Below are positions 1 to 8,622 of a DNA stretch of 64,000 nt, piece after piece. Within the stretch, counting starts at the first letter, position 1. Each line of letters begins with the position of its first letter. Below the pieces are notes generated by a model. That model saw only the letters and a program-made list of their open reading frames with translations. It made no database searches and was not told the origin of the DNA. This stretch comes from Eunapius fragilis (taxonomy: Eukaryota; Porifera; Demospongiae; Spongillida; Spongillidae), in contig OY811991.1 of NCBI GenBank assembly GCA_963681505.1, forward strand, positions 3,966,438 through 4,030,437. The letters are read 5' to 3'. The position numbers were made by a program, and so were the translations under genes.

Positions 1-138
1 CTCCGAGAGATAGAAATAAATGACAGTCAACTAGTTTGCCATCTATATTTTTGAAAAATAATAATAAGCCACACAAATTGAGATATTTTGAAACTATGAC
101 CACAATCAGGCATGACATGCAAAGCATTCAATTATTAC

Positions 139-341
139 CTTTATCAGACCACATTTGCTCCCATGGAAATGCATCACGATTAGAATGAGGTACTGACCAC
201 TTCAATTGTGGCCTGTGACTTGTTTTTACATGGTGCAAAGCTAGAATGCTGAAGATGGAACCGCATCCAAAACCAATGAGCCCAAGGAGTGGGCCCGAGT
301 TCAATACTCCGAAGCCGAGTCCAAGGCTACAGCTCACAAAG
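139..341 (-). CDS. Exon of a small hydrophobic membrane-protein gene, copy 1
   Basis: Not a family I recognise. On the minus strand a 203-base open stretch lies between an acceptor (ATTCTTAG before 341) and a donor (GTAATAAT after 139). It encodes a hydrophobic segment rich in Gly and Leu (LGLGFG, LLGLIGFGCG, FSILALHHV) followed by a polar stretch. A second copy with the same boundaries and length lies at 4240-4442, differing by few residues. By comparison with that copy the next exon would begin just outside the left edge of the window. Conservation of frame and both splice signals in two copies suggests a real exon. The open frame also runs on upstream to about 553, so the acceptor may be wrong. 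The start codon and first exons were not identified. Confidence 0.35.
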
Positions 342-1005
342 CTAAGAATTACAACAAGGTCGATATCTGTAGCTGCAGAAGAAATATTTGTTTCATAATG
401 GGATTGTGGTAATATGGATTCCTTAAACAAATCACAAAAAGAACCCATTCCACTGAGGATGCAAGGGCTATCAATGATTCGTTGATAACTAAAATTAGCT
501 TTGCATGTAGAGTATATGACAACTGAAATATGTGAAACACGTATATGGACCACGTAAGAAATATGCAGTCACAAGCCATTTTACGGGTAGGGCATTACAT
601 TCATATTTGTGTGTCTTTGGATGAATGTTACTTGTACCATTTATGAACTTAATAACTTTATTGGTTTACAAAACATGCTCCCTGAATAATTAATTTTCTA
701 GGAAATTGAACTTGGCAGATTAATAGCTTTTCCATTGTTTGACTGATCGTGACTTGTTTAATAGAACCTCGATCTGCGCAGAACCCATATGAAACAATCA
801 CTTCTGTGGATCCACAGGATTTCTAAATTGAGATACATGTAACTTCCGCATCAATATATTGCTTTTTTTTTTTTACAGGACTGAAGGGACCATTAATATT
901 GCTGTTTGAAATAAAAAGTCAGTGTATAGATAACGCTGATGATAGCCATCTATTGTACAGTTATTCCTAAATCGAGTGTTTGTTGATGCATCACAAATGT
1001 GTTAA

Positions 1006-1232
1006 CGAACCGCCGCATTAAGAACACTGGCCAAAAATTATAAATTAATAGTAGCGTGATAGGCGCTCAGCAAGCTAGTAGATTAAAAGACGAGCATCGT
1101 TTAGAAAGGCTGCTCAGATAAGTATAATATGCTCGATCGATCGTCTATATGCACGATCGATCGAGCTTATTGTACTTATCTGAGCAGCCACACTATTATT
1201 TAATTTGTGGCCAGTGTTCGTACTGCGGTTCG
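1006..1232. mobile_element. Foldback element (MITE-like) with nested hairpin
   Basis: The outer arms pair CGAACCGC and GAACACTGGCC at 1006-1031 with GGCCAGTGTTC and GCGGTTCG at 1209-1232, imperfectly. An inner hairpin (1108-1189) pairs GGCTGCTCAGATAAGTA with TACTTATCTGAGCAGCC around a CGATCGATCG core. No coding capacity. The structure fits a non-autonomous foldback DNA transposon. No target-site duplication was established. Confidence 0.6.
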
Positions 1233-1279
1233 CGATGCTTATATTACCACATTTGAGGTGTAACACTAACTTCAGATTA

Positions 1280-1443
1280 GCGCGTTTGGGGTGGTGAAAA
1301 GATTAGAAAAATAATTTATAGCACAGATGTCGAAATTGAGATAACTTCCAGATCGATACACTGCTTTTTTATTTAACAGTACTGTTAACTAGAAAAGCTA
1401 TAAACGGAAGGTTTATCTAATCCTTTCACCACCCCAAAGCGCG
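1280..1443. mobile_element. Short foldback element, arms of 28 bases
   Basis: Arms GCGCGTTTGGGGTGGTG (1280 on) and CACCACCCCAAAGCGCG (ending 1443) are inverted copies, extending inward through GATTAGA/TCTAATC. About 110 bases lie between them. Part of the interior resembles bases 820-880, suggesting related debris. Non-coding, probably a MITE remnant. Confidence 0.55.
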
Positions 1444-2801
1444 ATTGTTCTATATCGGTTCTAAGTAGTTTGAGTCTCAATTTGATGCGAAACAAGTCAC
1501 TACCAGGAAAAGTAACTGATGAGCCTGCCAAGTTACAATTTTTGGAGAATATATTGAACCATTGCAGTTATTAACTTCATAAATGGTACAAGTAACATTC
1601 ATCCGAAGACAAGAAAAATTACAAAAAGATCTCAAGACATGAGGCACACTCTTATATTGGCACATTAGAAGTTTAAGGATTTAAGATAATTATGTACTCT
1701 ATCATGATCATGTCCTATACAACGTTCAGTCTTGATAAATGCTTAAGATGTGTGTGCATCACATTAATACCTACGAGTACCTCTAGCATCTGGTGACACA
1801 TCATTTGCTGCACACATGTGGTATTCTTTAGACACAATCCTTTGCAGGACCACGCCGGTGTGCCTTCCTTTGTCAGGAACCAAAATCCTGGGCCAAGCTG
1901 CTGAACTGAAGTTCTTTTTTATGATAAGAAATGACACACCATGTAATCATACTAAATACAATAGAGGTTGAACATGGAGAACTAGCTTGCACTTCATTTT
2001 AAAGGTAATCATTTTATTGGGTCTAAAACTGCCTTTGATACAGTGTATAAAAAGTGTATAAGTGCCTCAATCCCGATAGAATTTGCCGATTGAAGTGGAA
2101 CCAACGCGTTACAGAAAAATAATGAGCCATTGTTTAAAAGATTGAGGCGCTAAACAGTGATAAAATTTATAGCAGATAGAAAAAGCTACATAGACCATGA
2201 TATTTCCGCACAATGTGTCCGTCACGTTGTATTATACTTCCTCCCGGCGATGATGTCCCCCACTTTATATACAATGTAATTAAATTCTTCCATGCCATTT
2301 TGGCTTCAAAATACCATAACTGGATGACATTGATCAAAGCATCACAATTTAGTACAGCAAAGATATACAGCCAACCGGTGCGACAACCGGCCCTGGTCAC
2401 CCCGACCCTACGCGATGCAGCTCAGTAACGGCAGGTCCGGTCCAGTAGTACGGTTTCAACCGAACTGGAAATAATGGAAGAAGCAAAAACGCATCGCGCG
2501 ACAATGAACATATATACCTGCTGCAAGGATTATTAATAAATCACATACTATAATTTCCTATGTACGAACGTCCGTAAACTATATAGGCTCGGTCTCGCGC
2601 CAATATCGGCATTCATTAACAGACCATATAATAGTCGGCTATCCCAGTGCCACTTACTTACTGTGAATCAGGATAGAGCAGTGCTGTACTCTTAGCTGCT
2701 ATAAGGTCCAGACCCACCCACCAACATTTGATGTCACAGAGGGGAGGGGCATCGGGGGTAGGCTTCATATTGTGTCTATATACGGCGATGAAGATATAGA
2801 C
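1444..2801. other. Intergenic, no gene recognised
   Basis: AT-rich stretch with only short open frames that lack convincing splice context or recognisable motifs. Nothing supportable beyond the right arm of the long inverted repeat. Confidence 0.5.
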
Positions 2802-3369
2802 CACACCCCTTATCGAAATAATAAACGTCACTTAGTTGCGTGTTCAACCAGTAGAACCGATCGAGAGACACAAAAAAAAATGGAAGACCTACGCATAACT
2901 AGAATATATAGATATAGTAGCATGGATGAAAGATGGTTTGAAAGATGCTAACATTTTTCAAGATCTACTGAAAAGAAATGAAAATTATTCTCAAACAGAA
3001 TTGCTAAACTATCTTGATAAACCTTCGAAACAATTTACGGTTTCAGTCCTATTCTATCCTTTGACAAATGTAGTCGAGGTGGAGGAAGATGTTATGGAAG
3101 GTGCGTGCTCCACCGCTTATTGCTCATCTGTTTTTTGTTATTTTTTTTCCGCTTATGATCACCGCCCGTAGAGCAGCTTGTATAGCGGGTGGTAGAGCAA
3201 GCCGAACAGCTAGGAAGTGACGGCCCTGCTGTACCCAAGGACAAAGCCAACGCCAGCAGCGACACAAATAGCAAAGGAGCAGGTACTAGTAGCCTTGGTT
3301 TACACTACACACCAAATAAGCAAACAAAAAAAAAACCATTCGACCTAGCAGATCCAAACTCAAGCACAG
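2802..3369 (+). pseudogene. Decayed duplicate of the DNAH10 promoter and first two exons
   Basis: This block closely matches 7981-8568: the ACCACACCCCTTAT promoter segment, the leader, exon 1, intron 1 and most of exon 2. Damage is visible. The exon 1 copy has an insertion after the first codons and a deletion near codon 10, so the original start is out of use. The exon 2 copy has an in-frame stop (codons CAG CTT GTA TAG). The RFX X-box palindrome is degraded (GTTGCGTGTTCAACC). Similarity ends near 3369, inside exon 2. The rest of the dynein gene is absent, so this is a fragment. Confidence 0.9.
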
Positions 3370-3678
3370 CAATAGGAGATCAAAAGGGTGAAGGGCCTGC
3401 ATGTTGGAAGCTTAGGGTCCAGGCCCTGTTTCAAGGATGGAATAGTCATAGTGTGAAACAGCTCTAAGTCTGGGTTGGAACGCTTAGGTGAGTCACGAAG
3501 AAGAGAATGAAACCAGCCTCTTCAGCACAAATAACTGCTGTTCGGCTCTAGAGTCAGGTATCTATGCCATGGAGCCTTATTGGGAGGTATAGGTATTGCA
3601 CTACTTAATTAATATGAATTGAATGCACACAATGTATTTCTAGGCAACCCAAGAAGTCACACTTATGAGCCCAATGAG

Positions 3679-3726
3679 CAGGGGCAGATCCAGAACGGGT
3701 AGGGGGGGGGGGGGGGGGGGGGGGGG
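3679..3726. repeat. CAGGGGCAGATCCAGA terminus followed by a poly-G run
   Basis: The terminus matches the inverted-repeat end of the element at 47210-47508 and is followed by a G homopolymer of more than 20 bases (about 3703-3726). No clear partner terminus was found downstream. Likely an element remnant. The neighbourhood 3370-4080 holds no gene. Confidence 0.45.
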
Positions 3727-4080
3727 AATGGGAATGGAGAACAGTGCATTCAGAGTCTAATTGTAAGTACTTATGAAATTCGTTACAATAGCACCAACTT
3801 TACCAGTGGAGCATGTGCCCTCCCAACCCCTCCCCCTCACCCCCTGGATCAGACACTATGGCTATGGATGCTGCAGGAGATCACATGTAGTTATCAGAAA
3901 GGCAGACACTGCAGTCATCTCAATCTCACCGTAGTGAGGTCAAAAATCATGGAGTGTCTGCATGCTAGGTATTACTAAGACTGAGCTTTGGTGGCCTAGG
4001 CATTGCATGGCCTTGGGTTAGGTGCACCAGAGACACATACATATAAGTATGCTTGTTGAATTGAACACAACTGATAGGAA

Positions 4081-4442
4081 TTAAAATACTATCTTGAACA
4101 GAACAGCATTGGAGTTCAGAAAACCAAACCCAAGGCCAAGACCACAGCCTCCAAGAGATAGAAATAAATGACAGTCAACTGGTTTGCCATTAAAACTGAC
4201 CACAATCAGGCATGACATGCAAAAGCATTCAATTATTACCTTTATCAGACCACATTTGCTCCCATGGAAATGCATCACGATTAGAATGAGGTACTGCCCA
4301 CTTCAATTGTGGCCTGTGACTTGTTTTTACATGGTGCAAAGCTAGAATGCTGAAGATGGAACCGCATTCAAAACCAATGAGCCCAAGGAGTGGGCCCGAG
4401 TTCAATACTCCGAAGCCGAGTCCAAGGCTACAGCTCACAAAG
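4081..4442 (-). CDS. Last two exons of the small membrane-protein gene, copy 2
   Basis: Minus-strand exon A is 4442-4240 (203 bases) and exon B is 4148-4081, ending in TAA. The junction is in phase: exon A leaves one base (G) and exon B opens GC TGT GGT. Both exons encode the same motif, Cys-Gly/Ser-Leu-Gly-Leu-Gly-Phe-Gly followed by a Leu-Asn-Ser stretch, so the protein has an internal repeat that looks membrane-inserted. Exon A is nearly identical to 139-341. Upstream coding exons and the start are unresolved, because the open frame upstream of exon A is interrupted in this copy but continuous in copy 1. Family unknown. Confidence 0.4.
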
Positions 4443-7256
4443 CTAAGAATTACAACAAGGTCGATATCTGTAGCTGCAGAAAAAATATTTGCTTCATAAT
4501 GGGAATGTGGTAATATGGATCCCTTAAACTAATCACAAAAAGAACCCATTCCACTGAGGATGTAAGGGCTATCATTGATTCGTGATAAGTAAAATTAGCT
4601 TTGCATGTAGAGTATGTGACAACTGAAATATGTACCAAAGATTAGAATTGTCAAGAAATAGCCATATCCGGTCTTTGATTGCTAATAAACAATCACAGCA
4701 AATTTTGTTTTCACAGAGGTCTTTGCTATGAATGATACAGACAAAACAGATTTTTTTCTTATCACAAATTTCAATCTGATTCTGAGGTAAGGGTAAATAT
4801 CTATTTAAGAAACACATTTACTTTCAGCAATCACAGCACTCTCCACACACCAATTTTCACATAAGATTTCTTTTGAAACCATTTTCCAATTGACCGAAGA
4901 ACATAGATAAACTATTGGTCTGTCTACATCTGGTATTGTTGGCTCATTTTGGACCCCTTAGAGATCAGGGGGGAGGGGGGTGTTTGGGTGGGTGTGTGAT
5001 CTAATAAGAACCAATGGACTCTAGAGGGCAAAACTACACAAATTTCATTTAAGGGCAAAGTTGCAACTTAGAAATATTGAGATGTGGGGAGGGCATCAGG
5101 TTTTGACTGAAATATCTATAAACAATGGGTCGCAAAAGTACGATTTATCTTTAAATTAATTTTACACTGTTTCAGAATTATCTGAATTTTGTCAAGCTGC
5201 AGTGATAGAAGTGATAAAAGGTTCATTCATGACTTTGCATTGTAGACCACGACCTGTCTAAAATAATGGCTATTAGGGTTAACCTCTTACCAAGCTTTGG
5301 AAGAAAAAAAGAAATGCATGTGATACCCTAAACTTTTCCAGGAAGGAGTATCAGATATGATGGGTGCAATTAAAATTTAAATTCGGACTACTGTAACCCC
5401 AGACCAATCTCCAGAGAATGTTTTTATTTACTTGTCTCGCCATGTATTGTGTTAAGTTTTCCTCTAGAAAAAAATAGTTTGCAGTGCAGTTTGCTATATA
5501 GATTTGTCTAAAGTTTACCAACCAACCAGCGAAGAAAATATGGAAAGCCTATATCAACCAGCCAAAATTCCAGGGGACATTACTAAGGAATTTGTTACTC
5601 ACAAAGTGGAAAGAAGCAACCACTTTGGCTCTTTTAAATTCATACAGGAAAAAAAGCTTGTGTAATCAAGTGCTGATAGGCTTTATAATCATCTGTTAAA
5701 TCAATACATGATTTATAAGGGAGGTGATGTAGCTTATAAATCAACTGTGCTGTGATTTGACGTCTTTTTTCTGATGAAAACTTTAATACTCAATCATGTC
5801 CATTATTTCAACTTGTGCACCATCCCCCCCTCCCCCCCCCCCCCATAAATAATTATCACCTTCATGTCGGGTTATAGGTAGACTGTAGAGTGCAGAAGTG
5901 GAGGTTGGGGGGCAAATTTTATGGCATTTATATGAGATCAAGGCAGTGAAAAGGGACCTACATGTTTTCAAGTTTTCATATTATTTCATTTTCTAAGAGT
6001 CATGTACGTTCTCTACAACTTCTTTCTTATACACTTGAAATTAGTCTGTCAATCATGGAGTTACAGCGGCCTGAAGTTTTCATTATGCATAAATTTCAAT
6101 TGCACATGTCAACTTTGATGCTCCTTCCTGGAATATGCGCTAGGTCCCTTTTTCACTGCCTCGATCCCATATAAAATTTATAATAACAATACCTGTGTGA
6201 AGATTAATTAAAATTAAATCAGTTGGAGTGCCAATGATATGTAACCAGTTGGGCACGACACAACTACTGCATTCAGTTGGGTAGTTGTTGCATGCCTTGT
6301 CCTGTTGCAAAGATAGTTGTAGCCAATCGGATTGCACCATTTAATGTGTGTCATGTTACCTTTGCATCCTTGCTCTTGCTTTTCCAAATTGTTGAAACTG
6401 GTATTATCGAGTAGTCACATATACATCTCCCATGTTTATCTCATGTACAAAAGCTCAGCAATGACAGGTTGTACAAACCTTTCACTGAACGTTCTATCAC
6501 ACATTATTGGTGTTTTAGAATTACAGAAATAACCATATCAGTAACACAGGAGTACTACATTTTTTATTGCTTTGTGTGTGTATAATAAATAAGATTGCTG
6601 GTACATAAGCGATATGTTGGAATATTTGCAACTGGCATAGCTCAAGTAACTATGACATTATGATCAATACAATGATGTAATTCATATACTATGAGGGGCT
6701 CTCATTGATTTATTATTCTGCGAAATTCATCAAATGTATTATGGTTTGAAGAAAATGTACACTCCTCCAATCATAGATACGCAGGGCCTACAACATAGTA
6801 GCCTTCCCCCATTACTTTGGCCAATACACTTTATTATTCCTCATCATGGAGAAATTATTGCAGTTATTGAAACAACCATTTCCCCAACTGTTTGATTTTG
6901 TACAGTACATGATGCAAATGAAAAGGGTTCAAGTATAAACTCTCAGCAGCAGAACAATTTATGAGCTTTTCATCAGGTAACACAACTACTAAGCCCAGTT
7001 CCATACACTTTACACTTCTCCCTCTATAGCAGAGAAGAGATGTGGTGAGCATCAATCGCCTGTCATATAGCCTTTAAAGACATTCAAAATATTCACAATA
7101 ACTGCCTCCCACCTTTTCATGCAGGTGGTAGGACACATTCAATGCCCATGTACTGCTCACGCAGTTGTTCTCTATTCCAACGAGCTGCAACCCCCCCCCC
7201 CCCCCCCAAACACACACACAGTCTACTCCTTACTGCTTTCTTTTTAGTACAACTGA
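4443..7256. other. Intergenic, no gene recognised
   Basis: Short open frames only. It contains a foldback element (5914-6179), G-rich tracts near 4966-4985, a C-run at 5825-5844 and another at 7192-7207. No splice-linked coding structure or RNA gene was seen. Confidence 0.5.
5914..6179. mobile_element. Foldback element with arms of about 40 bases
   Basis: Left arm 5914-5961 (GGCAGTGAAAAGGGACCTA core) is the reverse complement of 6140-6179 (TAGGTCCCTTTTTCACTGCC core), and both arms end in an ATTTTAT/ATAAAAT segment. About 180 AT-rich bases lie between them. No coding capacity; MITE-like. Target-site duplication not determined. Confidence 0.6.
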
Positions 7257-7262
7257 TTTATT
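7257..7262 (-). terminator. Polyadenylation signal AATAAA
   Basis: TTTATT on the plus strand reads AATAAA on the minus strand, about 60 bases past the stop of the gene at 7322-7972, at a normal distance for 3' end formation. Confidence 0.5.
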
Positions 7263-7321
7263 TAAAACTGAGCAATACAATACAGACAATGAGTTCATTG
7301 CACTCACGCGTTCAACATCAC

Positions 7322-7972
7322 TCAAATGACCATGCAGGTACCAGCACTAATATCACTGATCAGTTGAAGTACAGTTTTGCTTACAGACTTGTCACTCTCA
7401 TCTGTGATCTTACTGGATAAGTGTTTCAAATCGTCCAAACTAGAAGTAAAACTGCTTCCCACATCAATATCAGGTTTAGTTTCCAACATTTTCATACGTC
7501 TATATAAAGAGCCATCGAAACCTTTCTGCTTCATATCGTCAATGAGCTTTTTCCATGCCTTTCGGAGCGGCTCCACGAATGTTTTACTTCGTACGTCTGC
7601 AGAACACTTATTTTCGTGTATATACCTTTCCAATTGTGAGATCGTGCATACCGGTACTTTTGCTTCAATCCCGCTTTGTTTAAGTGCCACATTGACACAG
7701 CGTGTTTCAAGATCGTACAATAAGTAGTTCACAATAGCTTTGTTTAGCGCCTCCTGTTTTTGAGTCGCGGCAGCTGCCTGATTTAACTCAGTAAACGTCG
7801 TCCATAGTTGGTCATAGTGATCAATTTTCTCTTGTAACAATTCTAACAAAGACCTTTCGGCGCAGCCTTTATCTGTACTGATGGCGTTTTCACTCAACCT
7901 TTGCTTTTTCTTGATGTTTTCCGCCGCCGTATCACTGTAAGTTTGAACAACGACCGTTGTCACTGATGCCAT
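7322..7972 (-). CDS. Intronless unknown protein, 216 residues, divergent from DNAH10
   Basis: A single open frame from ATG at 7972 to a stop at 7322. It is mostly hydrophilic and probably helical, opening with a Ser/Thr/Val-rich stretch and a KKKQR basic patch, with a central LNKAIVNYLLYDLE segment. There are no signal peptide, membrane segments or zinc motifs. I do not recognise the family. Its start lies 85 bases from the dynein start on the opposite strand, so the two genes probably share a promoter holding an RFX X-box, which hints at a ciliary or centrosomal role by association only. It has no counterpart beside the duplicated dynein fragment at 2802. AATAAA lies about 60 bases downstream. 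No coding shadow explains this frame. Confidence 0.7.
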   Translation of the reverse strand: MASVTTVVVQTYSDTAAENIKKKQRLSENAISTDKGCAERSLLELLQEKIDHYDQLWTTFTELNQAAAATQKQEALNKAIVNYLLYDLETRCVNVALKQSGIEAKVPVCTISQLERYIHENKCSADVRSKTFVEPLRKAWKKLIDDMKQKGFDGSLYRRMKMLETKPDIDVGSSFTSSLDDLKHLSSKITDESDKSVSKTVLQLISDISAGTCMVI

Positions 7973-8057
7973 GTGGCGGACCACACCCCTTATGAAATAA
8001 TTAAAACGTCGTCACTTAGTTGCGTAGCAACCAGTAGACCGGGAGACACAAAAAAAA
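7973..8057. promoter_or_regulatory. Bidirectional promoter with RFX X-box
   Basis: The interval between two divergent start codons holds GTTGCGTAGCAACC at 8019-8032, a near-perfect palindrome (GTTGC-GTA-GCAAC) matching the X-box bound by RFX factors, which drive cilium genes in animals. It lies 26 bases before the dynein ATG, so transcription must start very close to it. A short A-run precedes the ATG. The motif is read directly; RFX binding is inferred. Confidence 0.75.
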
Positions 8058-8622
8058 ATGGAAGACCTACGCATAGCATGGATGAAAGAACGTGTATACA
8101 TTGCTCTGGGTTTGAAAGATGCTAACATTTTCCAAGACCTATTGAAAAGAAATGAAAATTATTCTCAAAAAGAATTGCTAAACTATCTTGATACACCTTC
8201 GAAACAATTCACGGTTTCAGTCCTATTCTATCCTTTGACAAATGTAGTCGAGGTGGAGGAAGATGTTATGGAAGGTGCGTGCTCCACCGCTTATTGCTCA
8301 TCTGTTTTTTGTTTTTTCTTTTATTTTTATTTCTATTTTTTTCCTCTCATGATCACCGCCCGTAGAGGAGCTTATAGAGCGGATGGTAGAGCAGGCCGAA
8401 CAGCTGGAAAGTGACGGCCCTGCTGTACCCAAGGACGAAGCCAACGCCAGCAGCGACACAAATAGCAAAGGAGCAGGTACTAGTAGCCTTGGTTTACACT
8501 ATACATTAACAAAAAAAAAAAAAAAAAAAAAACCATTCGATCTAGCAGACCCAAACTCAAGCACAGCAAACAATAGCGCATTGCAACCTTCGAGCGACGA
8601 GCCAAAGAAGATTCTCAAGAAG
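8058..8622 (+). CDS. DNAH10: DNAH10 exons 1-2: extreme N-terminus
   Basis: Exon 1 is 8058-8274 (donor GTGCGT) and exon 2 is 8366-8622 (donor GTAGGG); the first junction falls after one base of a Glu codon. They encode residues 1-158: an amphipathic start ([19 protein letters not shown]), an acidic Val/Glu stretch and a low-complexity Ser/Ala/Asn region. Exon 2 contains an uninterrupted run of 22 A (8511-8532) read as seven lysines, prone to slippage and sequencing error, yet the frame is intact on both sides. This part is duplicated at 2802-3369. Confidence 0.85.

Larger units (their letters stand above)
613..1609. repeat. Long-range inverted repeat, arms of about 50 bases
   Basis: Bases 613-662 and 1561-1609 are near-perfect reverse complements (shared core GAATGTTACTTGTACCATTT). 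They enclose about 900 bases that contain two smaller foldback elements. No open frame of note lies inside. This may be the edge of a composite element or an old inverted duplication. Confidence 0.7.
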
